Position numbers and translations under genes: made by a program
Source: Streptomyces sp. NRRL WC-3605
GTDB taxonomy: Bacteria; Actinomycetota; Actinomycetes; Streptomycetales; Streptomycetaceae
NCBI RefSeq assembly: GCF_001509795.1
Contig: NZ_LLZN01000041.1
Span: forward strand, 1 to 64,000
Direction of reading: 5' to 3'
DNA: 64,000 nt
The notes under the pieces: model-generated
Database searches by the model: none
Told to the model about the DNA's origin: nothing
The model's input: the letters and a program-made list of their open reading frames with translations, nothing else
Shown here: positions 17,215 through 25,555 of the stretch, piece after piece
Numbering within the stretch: position 1 is the stretch's first letter
Layout: every line of letters begins with the position of its first letter

Positions 17215-18522
17215 TCAGTTCCCGACGCCGTTGCCGACGATCTCGCCGAGGCCCTGGCCGCGTCCGTGACCCCGGCCGTTCCCGGCGTTCTGACCGGCTC
17301 CGGCCTGGTCACCGGCACCCGCCTCCTGGCCCGCGCCCGCCTGGTCGCCGGCGCCCGCGCCCTGGCCCGCCCCGGCGTCGTCACCGGCGCCCGCTCCGCC
17401 GGCCGCTCCGCCGCCGAGGGTCGCGCCGACCGCCGCGAGCGCCGTCGTCACCGGCTGGAAGAACGTCTCGCCGCCGACGGTGCAGTCACCGCTACCGCCG
17501 GAGGTCAGGCCGATCGCCTGCCCGTCCTGGGTGAACAGGGAGCCGCCGCTGTCGCCGGGCTCGGCGCAGACGTTGGTCTGGATGAGCCCGGTGACCGTGC
17601 CCTCCGGGTAGTTCACGGTGGCGTCGAGACCGGTGACCTGACCGTCGTTCAGACCGGTCGTGCTGCCCATGCGGAAGACCTGCAGGCCTACCGTCGCGTC
17701 GGCGGCCTGGCTGATCGCGACGGTCTGCCCGCCGAGGTTCACCTCGCTGGGCGCCTGGGTGGCCGGGTCGTCGTACTTCACCAGTGCGAAGTCTCCGGCC
17801 CCGGGGAACGTGGCCTGGTCGACGGTGGCGATCGGCTGCCCGCCCTGGGCGTCGGACCACTGCGCGGCCGCGACCCCGCAGTGACCGGCCGTCAGGAAGG
17901 CCGGGGTGCCGTCGCCCGCGGTGACGTTGAAGCCCGCGGAGCAGCGCGCGCCGCCCGCGAAGATGGCGTCGCCGCCGGACAGGAAGGTCTTGAAGGTGCC
18001 GGCCGACTTCTTGACGCCCGCCATGCCGGGGCCGAGCCGCTCGACGGTGGACTCCAGCCGGTCCCAGTTCTTTCCGGTGACCGTGCTGTCGGCGGTGACG
18101 ACGATCTTGTTGGTCCTGGGGTCGACGGCCCACGCCGTACCGGGGATGGTCGCCTCGGACTTCAGGGTCTGGGCGCCCGACCTGAGCTCGGACAGGCTGT
18201 TCGCGACCTCGCGGACCTTGGCGCCGGCCTTCCTCGCCTGCACGACCACGTCGTTGTCGTCGCCGTCGACGACGTTCACCACGAGCTGCTTGCTGCCGGC
18301 GTCGTAGTACGAGCCGGCGAAGGAGTCGCCGAGCAGTCCCGCGAGGCGCGAGGCGAGATCCGAGGCGTCCGCCGCCTTCAGGGTCTTGGGGGCGGCCGTG
18401 GCGTCCGGGGCCGCGTCCTGGGACGCGTTGGCGTTCGGCAACAGGATCGCCGCCGCTCCGAGCGCCGCCACGCCGCCCGCTGCTATCGCGGCCTTGCGCT
18501 TCGGCATTCGCTTGTGACTCAA
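17215..18522 (-). CDS. Secreted S1-family serine protease (streptogrisin/alpha-lytic type) with Gly/Ala repeat tail
   Basis: A 435-residue preproprotease. The start is TTG 18522, eight bases after AGGAGG, giving LSHKRMPKRKAAIAAGG; a later ATG (MPKRK) is possible. Parts: signal peptide (AAGGVAALGAAAILL, cut near NASQ), an alpha-lytic-type pro-region to about residue 185, then the chymotrypsin-fold domain. The triad is His in LTAGHCG, Asp in GDFALVKYD and Ser in CAEPGDSGGSLF. After the catalytic domain comes six tandem AGAG[DQ]x hexapeptides and a Gly/Arg-rich end, not part of classical streptogrisins. A subtilisin-inhibitor gene lies 8.4 kb away. Confidence 0.92.
   Translation of the reverse strand: MSHKRMPKRKAAIAAGGVAALGAAAILLPNANASQDAAPDATAAPKTLKAADASDLASRLAGLLGDSFAGSYYDAGSKQLVVNVVDGDDNDVVVQARKAGAKVREVANSLSELRSGAQTLKSEATIPGTAWAVDPRTNKIVVTADSTVTGKNWDRLESTVERLGPGMAGVKKSAGTFKTFLSGGDAIFAGGARCSAGFNVTAGDGTPAFLTAGHCGVAAAQWSDAQGGQPIATVDQATFPGAGDFALVKYDDPATQAPSEVNLGGQTVAISQAADATVGLQVFRMGSTTGLNDGQVTGLDATVNYPEGTVTGLIQTNVCAEPGDSGGSLFTQDGQAIGLTSGGSGDCTVGGETFFQPVTTALAAVGATLGGGAAGGAGAGDDAGAGQGAGAGDQAGAGQEAGAGDQAGAGQNAGNGRGHGRGQGLGEIVGNGVGN
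17287..17394 (-). repeat. Six tandem 18-bp units encoding AGAG[DQ]x
   Basis: Within the protease gene, codons for residues 377-412 encode AGAGDD, AGAGQG, AGAGDQ, AGAGQE, AGAGDQ and AGAGQN. The DNA is correspondingly repetitive at 18-bp period. Such units expand and contract by slippage, and the tail is likely flexible. Confidence 0.85.
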
Positions 18523-19226
18523 CTTCTCGACCTCCTGGGGGACGGGGTCTGCTGCCGCCGTTCGTCCGGCGGCTGTTTCTCGGGCGCCTGGTTGGCAGTT
18601 GGTACGCACGCGGCAGCCGGAGTGTTCAACTCCGTTCGCAGAAGCGTCGTTCGAGGGGCCGTCAGCCGTCGCGCGCCGGGCGCGGAAGAGGAGCGGAAGA
18701 GGTGCGGAAGGGGCGCGGGCCGCAGGGAGACGAGCACGGTCCGGCCAGGCACCGTGCGCATCCGGTCGATCGCGGTCAGTGGCGGATCAGGAGCGGAATC
18801 CCGGCTTCAGTGAATCTGCACATTCAATACTCAACCAAGTCACCGTGCGCCGGGGTTCCGCACCGGCCGCTCCCCCCCGGTCACCCCCTTGGGGCCGGAG
18901 TGTCGCATTCGCCGCACCGCCGGCCGCCGCGTCCCGGACCACCGCAACAGCCCGTGCGAGCCGATGCTGTGACGCATGTGAAGAAGTCGCCGACAAGACG
19001 TGCCCGCTTCTGCACCGATGCCCACTCGGGCTCCTCGAATGCCCTGACGAGGCATTCGTGTGATTGGAAGCCCGCACCCGCACCGTGCTTTGATCCATCG
19101 CACCGCGGGGGCCGCCAACGGCTTTCCCGGAAACGGGCGCCGGGCGCCTGCGGTCGCGGCCGTCATCTGTCCCCAGAGGGGGCCGCACCCCCTTGTGAAA
19201 TACCCATTAGGAAGGGAAGTTCCACC
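18523..19226. other. 704-bp intergenic region between protease and precursor peptide genes
   Basis: I see no convincing gene here. It must hold the divergent promoters of the protease (minus) and precursor peptide (plus). Visible elements are an AT-richer stretch around 18815-18840, the palindrome at 19036-19058, a TTGGAA (19064-19069) that could be a -35 box without a clear -10 partner, and a small G5/C5 hairpin (19177-19193) just before the precursor ribosome site GGAAGGGAAG. Confidence 0.5.
19036..19058 (+). promoter_or_regulatory. Palindrome upstream of the precursor peptide gene
   Basis: Perfect 8-bp arms CGAATGCC (19036-19043) and GGCATTCG (19051-19058) with a 7-base spacer. Its right half begins a 12-base word GGCATTCGTGTG (19051-19062) that recurs exactly at 19583-19594, upstream of the membrane fusion gene. 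This suggests a shared regulator site, inferred. Confidence 0.4.
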
Positions 19227-19442
19227 ATGAACTCCACCCCCCAGGTTGCGACCGTCGAGATCTCCGACGCCGAGCTCGACAACGTCTCCGGCGGCCTGCA
19301 GGTCAACGCCGTGAACGGTGCCCTCGACGCCGTCAACGGCATCGCCCCGGTCTCCGGCCTGCTCAACACGGTCGTCGGCACCGTGGAGGGTGTCACCGGC
19401 CTGAACACCGCCCCGGTCACGGGCCTGGTCGCCGGTCTCTGA
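19227..19442 (+). CDS. Double-glycine-leader precursor peptide (NHLM-type exported peptide)
   Basis: A 71-residue precursor from ATG 19227, eight bases after GGAAGGGAAG. Residues 1-23 form a leader ending ISDAELDNVSGG, matching the double-glycine signal cut by C39 peptidases. The 48-residue core has no Cys, aromatic, Lys, Arg or His and only one Asp and one Glu. All eight glycines lie in V-x-G triplets, and APV[ST]GL occurs twice, 22 residues apart. Hydrophobic residues 3, 6, 10 and 13 alternate with Asn/Asp 4, 7, 11 and 14, as in an amphipathic helix. The export genes follow. It could be an unmodified bacteriocin or a surface-active structural peptide; no homolog is recognised. Confidence 0.82.
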   Translation: MNSTPQVATVEISDAELDNVSGGLQVNAVNGALDAVNGIAPVSGLLNTVVGTVEGVTGLNTAPVTGLVAGL

Positions 19443-19461
19443 TCGCGCCTTTCGTACCACC

Positions 19462-19494
19462 GAGTCCCGGAGCCGTCACCCGGCTCCGGGACTC
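19462..19494 (+). terminator. Terminator between precursor gene and export genes
   Basis: A perfect 14-bp stem (19462-19475 with 19481-19494) and 5-base loop begins 20 bases after the precursor stop. It is followed by TTGGGT only. It could end a separate abundant precursor transcript or act as a partial terminator, so that precursor mRNA exceeds transporter mRNA. Confidence 0.75.
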
Positions 19495-19578
19495 TTGGGT
19501 GCCGCAGAACAGGAAATCCCCTGAACGAAAAGCGGGAACGAAACACCGTGAAGGGATTTCGGCCCCGCCCCGCAGCAC

Positions 19579-19600
19579 GACCGGCATTCGTGTGCCGGTC
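19579..19600 (+). other. Hairpin in the leader of the membrane fusion gene
   Basis: GACCGGCA (19579-19586) pairs with TGCCGGTC (19593-19600) around a 6-base loop, 29 bases before the GTG start of the export gene. It contains the second copy of the GGCATTCGTGTG word. It may be a regulatory site or an mRNA structure. Confidence 0.35.
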
Positions 19601-19629
19601 TCCACTCATCCGCAGGTGAGGGAAATTCC

Positions 19630-20436
19630 GTGCAGTTCCGCCAACAGGCCCTCGCCAAACTCCAGTCACCGGAGGAGCTCGACCTGCCGGTGCGTTTCGC
19701 CCGCCCGCAGGGCTGGCTCGTCCTCGGGGTGACGCTGGTCGTGATGGCCGCCGCGTCCGTGTGGGCGGTGACCGGCTCGGTCGCCTCCACCGTCTCCGCG
19801 CCCGCCATCCTCACCCACGGGCAGGGCAGTTACATCCTCCAGAGCCCGGTCGCCGGGCAGGTCACCGCCGTCGTCGCCGAACAGGGCGAGCGGCTCCCGG
19901 CCGACGCCCCCGTCCTGAAGGTCCGCACCGCGCGGGGCGAGACCGTCGTGCGCACGGTCGCCCCCGGCCGGGTCACCGCGCTCGCCGCGACCATCGGGCA
20001 GATCGTCCAGACCGGCGCGAACGTCGCCGCTGTCGAGAAGGTCGCCCGCGCCCGGGACGCGCTGTACGCCACGGTGTACGTCCCCGTCGAGAACGCCGCC
20101 GCCGTCCCCGAGCACGCCGCGGTGGACCTCACCGTGCAGTCGGTGCCGACCCAGGAGTACGGCGTGCTGCGCGGCCATGTGAAGTCCGTGGACCGCTCGG
20201 TGCAGTCGCCGCAGCAGATCGCCGCGTTCCTCGGCGACAACCAGCTCGGCGAGCAGTTCACCAAGGACGGCAGGCCCGTCGCCGTCCTCGTGCGCCTCGA
20301 CCGCGACGAGGACACCGAGAGCGGCTACGCCTGGTCGTCCGCGGACGGACCGCCGTTCACCCTGACCTCCATGACCCTGGCCGAGGCGTCCATCCGGCTC
20401 GCCGACCAGCGTCCCGTCGACTGGCTGCTGCCATGA
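19630..20436 (+). CDS. HlyD-like membrane fusion/accessory protein of NHLM peptide export
   Basis: A 268-residue protein from GTG 19630 after GAGGGAA. A short cytoplasmic start precedes one membrane span (residues ~28-50, LVLGVTLVVMAAASVWAV). Then come biotinyl-lipoyl-like strands (ILQSPVAGQVTAVVAEQGERL, APGRVTALAATIGQIVQTG) and a beta domain. The long coiled coil of Gram-negative HlyD is absent, fitting a Gram-positive with no outer membrane. It matches the NHLM bacteriocin-system secretion protein type. Its stop overlaps the next start (ATGA), so it is coupled to the C39 transporter. Confidence 0.85.
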   Translation: MQFRQQALAKLQSPEELDLPVRFARPQGWLVLGVTLVVMAAASVWAVTGSVASTVSAPAILTHGQGSYILQSPVAGQVTAVVAEQGERLPADAPVLKVRTARGETVVRTVAPGRVTALAATIGQIVQTGANVAAVEKVARARDALYATVYVPVENAAAVPEHAAVDLTVQSVPTQEYGVLRGHVKSVDRSVQSPQQIAAFLGDNQLGEQFTKDGRPVAVLVRLDRDEDTESGYAWSSADGPPFTLTSMTLAEASIRLADQRPVDWLLP

Positions 20437-22655
20437 GCACCGCACAGCAGACGCGGAGCAGACGCCGCGCCGCTCCCCCGAAGCGTCCCGTGCCCAAGGG
20501 CCGGGCGAAGACCGTCCGCACCCCCACCGTGCTCCAGATGGAGGCCGTCGAGTGCGGCGCCGCCTCCCTGGCGATGGTGCTCGGCCACTACGGCCGGCAC
20601 GTCCCGCTGGAGGAGCTGCGCATCGCGTGCGGTGTCTCCCGGGACGGCTCGCGCGCCAGCAACCTGCTGAAGGCGGCCCGCGGCTACGGCCTGACCGCCA
20701 AGGGCATGCAGATGGACACGGCAGCCCTCGCCGAGGTGAAGGCACCGGCCGTCCTGTTCTGGGAGTTCAACCACTACGTCGTCTTCGACGGCATGGGCCG
20801 CCGCTTCGGGCGCCGGGGCGTGTACGTCAACGACCCGGCCAAGGGCCGCCGTTTCGTGCCCATGGAGGACTTCGACGGCAGCTTCACCGGGGTCGTCCTG
20901 GTCATGGAGCCTGGGGAGGGCTTCAGCAGGGGCGGGCGCCGGCCGGGGGTGCTCGGCGCGATGCCGGCCCGGCTGCGCGGCACCGCGGGCACCATGCCCG
21001 CGGCCGTCCTCGCGAGCCTGCTGCTGGTGGCGGTCGGCGCGGCGGTGCCCGCGCTCAGCCGTACCTATATCGACATGTTCCTGATCGGCGGCCAGACGTC
21101 CCTGCTGGGCACGCTGTTCGCCTCGATGGGGACCTGTGTCGCGCTGACCGTGGTGCTGACCTGGCTCCAGCAGGCGAACCTGCTGCGCGGCCGGATCATC
21201 TCCTCGACCCTGTCCAGCGCCCGCTTCCTGCGCCATCTGCTGCGGCTGCCGGTGACGTTCTTCTCCCAGCGCAGCCCCGCCGACCTGGTGCAGCGGCTCC
21301 AGTCGAACGACGCGGTCGCCGAGACACTGGCCCGCGACCTCGCCGCGGCCGGCGTCGACGCGGTCGTCGTCGTCCTCTACGCGGTCCTGCTGTACACGTA
21401 CGACCCGCAGCTGACGTTCGTCGGCATCGGCGTCGCCCTGCTGAACATCGTCGCCCTGCGGGTCGTGATCCGGCTGCGGGCGACCCGTACGGCGAAGCTG
21501 CGCGCGGACAGCGCCCGGCTGACCAACACCGCCTACACGGGTCTGCAGCTGATCGAGACGATGAAGGCGACCGGCGGCGAGGACGGCTACTTCCGCAAGT
21601 GGGCCGGGCAGCACGCCACCACGCTGGAGGAACAGCAGCGCCTCGGGGTGCCGAGCGCCTGGCTGGGCGTGGTCGCCCCCACCCTCGCCACGCTCAACAG
21701 CGCCCTGATCCTGTGGATCGGAGGCATGCGCGCGGTCGAGGGAGGCATCTCCGTCGGTCTGCTGGTCGCCTTCCAGGCCCTGGTGACCCGGTTCACCGGC
21801 CCCATCACCCGGCTCAACGGCGTCGCCGGCCGTATCCAGGACTTCGCGGCGGACGTGGCCCGGCTGAAGGACGTGGAGAACTTCGAGGCGGACCCGCTCT
21901 ACGGCCGCCCCGGCGCGGGCGAGTCCACGCGCCGGCTGCACGGGCACGTGGAGCTGCAGAACATCACCTTCGGCTACAGCCCGCTGGACAAGCCGCTGCT
22001 GACCGGCTTCGACCTGACCGTGGGGCCCGGCCGGCAGGTGGCCCTCGTCGGCGGCTCCGGCAGCGGCAAGTCGACCGTCTCCCGGCTGATCTCGGGTCTG
22101 TACGCCCCCTGGGAGGGCGTCATCCGCATCGACGGCCGCCGGATCGAGGACATCCCGCGCGGGGCGCTCGCCTCCTCCGTCTCCTTCGTCGACCAGGACG
22201 TGTTCCTGTTCGAGGGGACCGTCCGCGACAACGTGGCGCTGTGGGACCCGTCCGTCCCGGACGAGGCGGTGGAGGAGGCGCTGCGCGACGCGGCCCTGTA
22301 CGACGTGGTGATGCGGCGCCCGGGCGGCATCCGCAGCCGGGTCGAGCAGGACGGCCGGAACTTCTCCGGCGGGCAGCGCCAGCGGCTGGAGATCGCGCGG
22401 GCGCTGGTGCGCCGTCCCAGCATCCTCGTCCTGGACGAGGTGACCAGCGCGCTGGACGCCGAGACCGAGCTGGTCGTGATGGACAACCTGCGCCGGCGCG
22501 GCTGCGCCTGTGTGGTGATCGCGCACCGGCTCAGCACCGTGCGCGACAGCGACGAGATCGTCGTGCTCCAGCACGGCACGATCGTCGAACGCGGACGGCA
22601 CGAGGAGCTGGTGGCGCTCGGCGGCGCCTACGCGGCCCTGGTCAGGGAGCGGTGA
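20433..22655 (+). CDS. C39-peptidase ABC transporter (NHLM type)
   Basis: A 740-residue processing transporter that removes a double-glycine leader and exports the core. The peptidase domain (residues ~28-155) shows Gln/Cys in LQMEAVECGAASLAMVL, His in FNHYVVFDG and Asp in VYVNDPAKG. Six membrane helices span about 185-450. The ATPase has Walker A GGSGSGKST, signature FSGGQRQRLE, Walker B ILVLDEVTSALD and switch His IAHRLSTV. All catalytic residues are present. It is the likely processing enzyme for the 71-residue precursor upstream. Confidence 0.93.
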   Translation: MSTAQQTRSRRRAAPPKRPVPKGRAKTVRTPTVLQMEAVECGAASLAMVLGHYGRHVPLEELRIACGVSRDGSRASNLLKAARGYGLTAKGMQMDTAALAEVKAPAVLFWEFNHYVVFDGMGRRFGRRGVYVNDPAKGRRFVPMEDFDGSFTGVVLVMEPGEGFSRGGRRPGVLGAMPARLRGTAGTMPAAVLASLLLVAVGAAVPALSRTYIDMFLIGGQTSLLGTLFASMGTCVALTVVLTWLQQANLLRGRIISSTLSSARFLRHLLRLPVTFFSQRSPADLVQRLQSNDAVAETLARDLAAAGVDAVVVVLYAVLLYTYDPQLTFVGIGVALLNIVALRVVIRLRATRTAKLRADSARLTNTAYTGLQLIETMKATGGEDGYFRKWAGQHATTLEEQQRLGVPSAWLGVVAPTLATLNSALILWIGGMRAVEGGISVGLLVAFQALVTRFTGPITRLNGVAGRIQDFAADVARLKDVENFEADPLYGRPGAGESTRRLHGHVELQNITFGYSPLDKPLLTGFDLTVGPGRQVALVGGSGSGKSTVSRLISGLYAPWEGVIRIDGRRIEDIPRGALASSVSFVDQDVFLFEGTVRDNVALWDPSVPDEAVEEALRDAALYDVVMRRPGGIRSRVEQDGRNFSGGQRQRLEIARALVRRPSILVLDEVTSALDAETELVVMDNLRRRGCACVVIAHRLSTVRDSDEIVVLQHGTIVERGRHEELVALGGAYAALVRER

Positions 22656-22656
22656 G

Positions 22657-25473
22657 ATGACGACCGTGAACGAGGGGGACCTCGTCCTCGACGCGCTCGG
22701 GCAGCTGGGCTCGGCCCTCGACTGCTCCGGCCTGAACCGCCTGGACCTGGAGGGGCCGCAGGTGCTGTGGCTGGTGGCATCCGGCGCGGTGGACCTGTTC
22801 GCGGTGGACGCCGGGGAGCAGGGCCACTGGCACCACCTGGGCCGCCTGGAGGCGGGGTCGCTGCTGCTGGGCCCGGTCGCGGGACCGCAGCACACGCTGG
22901 TGGCCCGCCCGCTCCGGGACTGCGTCGTGCACCGGATCGGGCTGCGCGAGCTGTATCAGCCCGCCCACACCCAGACCTGGTCGTACGACGAGTACGGCAA
23001 CCCGCAGTACGTCCCGCCGCAGACGAGCCCCCTGGAGTACGCCCTCGCGCTCGGCGTCGGCCGCAGCCTGTCCATCCTGTTCCAGGCGCCGATGGCCACC
23101 GAGCGGGCGGCCGAGGTGACGGACGACGACGTGTTCTGGATGCAGGTGCCGCCGGGCAGCGTCCAGTACGGCTCGCTGTACGGCGCGGAGGCCGCCGCCG
23201 ACCTGCTGATCGACCCGGCGGTGTGGCAGTCGATGGTGGACCAGCAGTACCGCCTGCTGACCACGCTCGACCGGTGGATCGAGCAGCTGGAGCGCACCCA
23301 CGAGACCCGTACGGCCGCCGGCATCAAGGCCGGGGAGGCGGTGCGCGCGCAGGCCGACCGCACGCTGCTGGCGTCCATCGGCAAGCGGAACGGCAAGCGC
23401 ACGACGGCCGCCGACGCGGACGCCGGGTACGCGGCGTGCAGGGTCGTCGCCGAGGCGGCCGGGTTCACCCTGGCCGACGCGGCGCACGGCGGCACCGAGA
23501 GCGACCGGCTCGACCCGGTGGAACGCGTCGCCCTGGCCTCGCGGGTGCGGACCCGGTCCGTACGTCTGGAGGGGCGGTGGTGGCGGGACGACATCGGCCC
23601 GCTCGTCGGCCACCGGGCGCTGTCCGGGGCGCCGGTCGCACTGCTGTGGCGGCGCGGCGGCTATGTCGCGGTGCATCCGGCGACCGGCCGGGAGACGCCG
23701 GTCGAGAAGGCCAACGCGGAGGAGTTCGAGCCGCGCGCGGTGATGTTCTACCGGCCGCTGCCCGACCGTCCGCTGAGCCCGCTGCGGCTGCTGCGGTTCA
23801 GTCTGCGGGGCACCGGCGGCGACCTGGTCCGGCTGCTGCTCAGCGGGCTGGTGACGGTCGCGATCGGCGCGCTGGTGCCGGTGGCGACCGGCAGGGTGCT
23901 CGGCGAGTTCGTGCCGAAGGCGCAGACCGGCCTGATCGTGCAGGTGTGCCTGGCCGTGATGATCAGCGGGGTGGTCGCGGCGGCGTTCATGCTGCTGCAG
24001 AACCTGACGATCCTGCGGCTGGAGGGCCGGATCGAGGCCACGTTGCAGCCCGCCCTGTGGGACCGGCTGCTGCGGCTGCCCACCCGGTTCTTCACCGAGC
24101 GCTCGACGGGTGAGCTGGCCAGCCAGGCCATGGGGATCAGCGCGATCCGCCGGCTGCTGGCCGGGGTGGGCCCGGTCGTGGCACAGTCGGTGACGGTGGG
24201 CGCGATGAACCTGACGCTGCTGTTCTGGTTCAGTGTGCCGATGGCGCTGGCCGCGATGGGCATGCTCGTGGTGATCGCGGCCGTGTTCCTGGGCCTCGGA
24301 CTGTGGCAGGTGCGCTGGCAGCGGCGGCTGGTGGTGCTGAGCAACAAGCTGAACAACCAGGCGTTCCAGACGCTGCGCGGACTGCCGAAGCTGCGGGTCG
24401 CGGCGGCGGAGAACTACGCGTACGCGGCGTGGGCGGAGGAGTTCGCGCGCAGCCGGGAACTCCAGCAGCGGGTGGGCCGGATCAAGAACCTGACGGCGGT
24501 GCTGGGCGCCGTGTACCTGCCGCTGTGCACGCTGCTGATGTTCATGCTGCTGGCCGGTCCGGCCCGCGGCTCGATGTCGGCGGCGGCGTTCCTGACCTTC
24601 AGCACGTCGGTGACGATGCTGCTGACCTCGGTGACGCAGCTGACCGGTGCGTTCGTCTCGGCGGTGTCGGCGCTGCCGCTGTTCCAGGAGATCGAGCCGG
24701 TGCTGCGGGCGACGCCGGAGGTGCGGGCGGGCAGCACCCGGCCGGGGCCGCTGACCGGGGCGATCGAGGCGCGCCGGCTGTCCTTCCGGTACTCCGACGA
24801 CGGCCCGCTGGTCCTGGACGACGTGTCGTTCGAGATCCGGCCGGGCGAGTTCGTCGCGGTGGTCGGCCCCAGCGGCTGCGGCAAGTCGACGCTGCTGAGA
24901 CTGCTGATCGGCTTCGACAAGCCGGTGTCGGGCAGCGTCCTGTACGACGGGCAGGACCTGTCGGCCCTCGACCAGTCGGCGGTGCGCCGCCAGTGCGGGG
25001 TGGTGCTCCAGCACGCCCAGCCGTTCACCGGGTCGATCCTGGACGTCATCTGCGGCACCGAGCCGTACACGCCGGAGGAGGCGATGGCGGCGGCGGAGAT
25101 GGCGGGGCTCGCCGAGGACATCAAGCGGATGCCGATGGGTCTGCACACCATCGTGTCGGGCAGCGGCGCCGTCTCCGGCGGCCAGCGGCAGCGCCTGATG
25201 ATCGCGCAGGCGCTGATCCGCCGTCCGCGCATCCTGTTCTTCGACGAGGCGACCAGCGCCCTCGACAACGAGACCCAGCGCACGGTCATCGAGTCCACGC
25301 GGGCCCTGAACGCCACGCGCGTGGTCATCGCGCACCGTCTGTCCACGGTGCTGGACGCCGACCGGGTCATCGTGATGGAGGACGGCAAGGTCGCCCAGCA
25401 GGGCCCGCCGGCCGAGCTGCTCGCGGACACGGGAGGGCGGCTGCACGAGCTGGTGCGGCGTCAGCTGGCCTGA
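22657..25473 (+). CDS. Second ABC transporter (NHLP type) without C39 domain
   Basis: A 938-residue permease-ATPase starting 2 bases after the previous stop. The N-terminal ~150 residues resemble a cyclic-nucleotide-binding-like beta barrel (VLWLVASGAVDLFAV, HHLGRLEAGSLLLGP). A linker region to about 370 precedes six helices (~385-660). The ATPase has Walker A GPSGCGKST, signature VSGGQRQRL, Walker B ILFFDEATSALD and IAHRLSTV. Length and layout match the NHLP export permease/ATPase that accompanies NHLM peptidase transporters. The pair could act as a heterodimer or as successive pumps. Confidence 0.9.
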   Translation: MTTVNEGDLVLDALGQLGSALDCSGLNRLDLEGPQVLWLVASGAVDLFAVDAGEQGHWHHLGRLEAGSLLLGPVAGPQHTLVARPLRDCVVHRIGLRELYQPAHTQTWSYDEYGNPQYVPPQTSPLEYALALGVGRSLSILFQAPMATERAAEVTDDDVFWMQVPPGSVQYGSLYGAEAAADLLIDPAVWQSMVDQQYRLLTTLDRWIEQLERTHETRTAAGIKAGEAVRAQADRTLLASIGKRNGKRTTAADADAGYAACRVVAEAAGFTLADAAHGGTESDRLDPVERVALASRVRTRSVRLEGRWWRDDIGPLVGHRALSGAPVALLWRRGGYVAVHPATGRETPVEKANAEEFEPRAVMFYRPLPDRPLSPLRLLRFSLRGTGGDLVRLLLSGLVTVAIGALVPVATGRVLGEFVPKAQTGLIVQVCLAVMISGVVAAAFMLLQNLTILRLEGRIEATLQPALWDRLLRLPTRFFTERSTGELASQAMGISAIRRLLAGVGPVVAQSVTVGAMNLTLLFWFSVPMALAAMGMLVVIAAVFLGLGLWQVRWQRRLVVLSNKLNNQAFQTLRGLPKLRVAAAENYAYAAWAEEFARSRELQQRVGRIKNLTAVLGAVYLPLCTLLMFMLLAGPARGSMSAAAFLTFSTSVTMLLTSVTQLTGAFVSAVSALPLFQEIEPVLRATPEVRAGSTRPGPLTGAIEARRLSFRYSDDGPLVLDDVSFEIRPGEFVAVVGPSGCGKSTLLRLLIGFDKPVSGSVLYDGQDLSALDQSAVRRQCGVVLQHAQPFTGSILDVICGTEPYTPEEAMAAAEMAGLAEDIKRMPMGLHTIVSGSGAVSGGQRQRLMIAQALIRRPRILFFDEATSALDNETQRTVIESTRALNATRVVIAHRLSTVLDADRVIVMEDGKVAQQGPPAELLADTGGRLHELVRRQLA

Positions 25474-25477
25474 GCGG

Positions 25478-25521
25478 CGGTCCGGGCGGACGGGAACCAC
25501 GGGGAATCGCCGCCCGGACCG
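25478..25521 (+). terminator. Terminator at the end of the peptide export operon
   Basis: Perfect 12-bp arms (25478-25489 and 25510-25521) with a 20-base loop begin 4 bases after the transporter stop. It ends the export operon and separates it from the Ppx/GppA-like gene. Confidence 0.65.
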
Positions 25522-25545
25522 TTGACGACCGGCGTATGGGGGTAC
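25521..25545 (+). promoter_or_regulatory. Sigma-B-like promoter before the Ppx/GppA gene
   Basis: GTTG (25521-25524), 15 bases, then GGGTAC (25540-25545), close to the Streptomyces stress sigma pattern GNNT-N14-16-GGGTAY. It lies 10 bases before the ATG. The -35 half is imperfect. Confidence 0.4.
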
Positions 25546-25555
25546 GTGACCTGCC

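Noticed and set aside
17287..17394. CRISPR-like repeat array
   Set aside because: The 18-bp repeats have no spacers and are in frame inside the protease gene, encoding hexapeptides.
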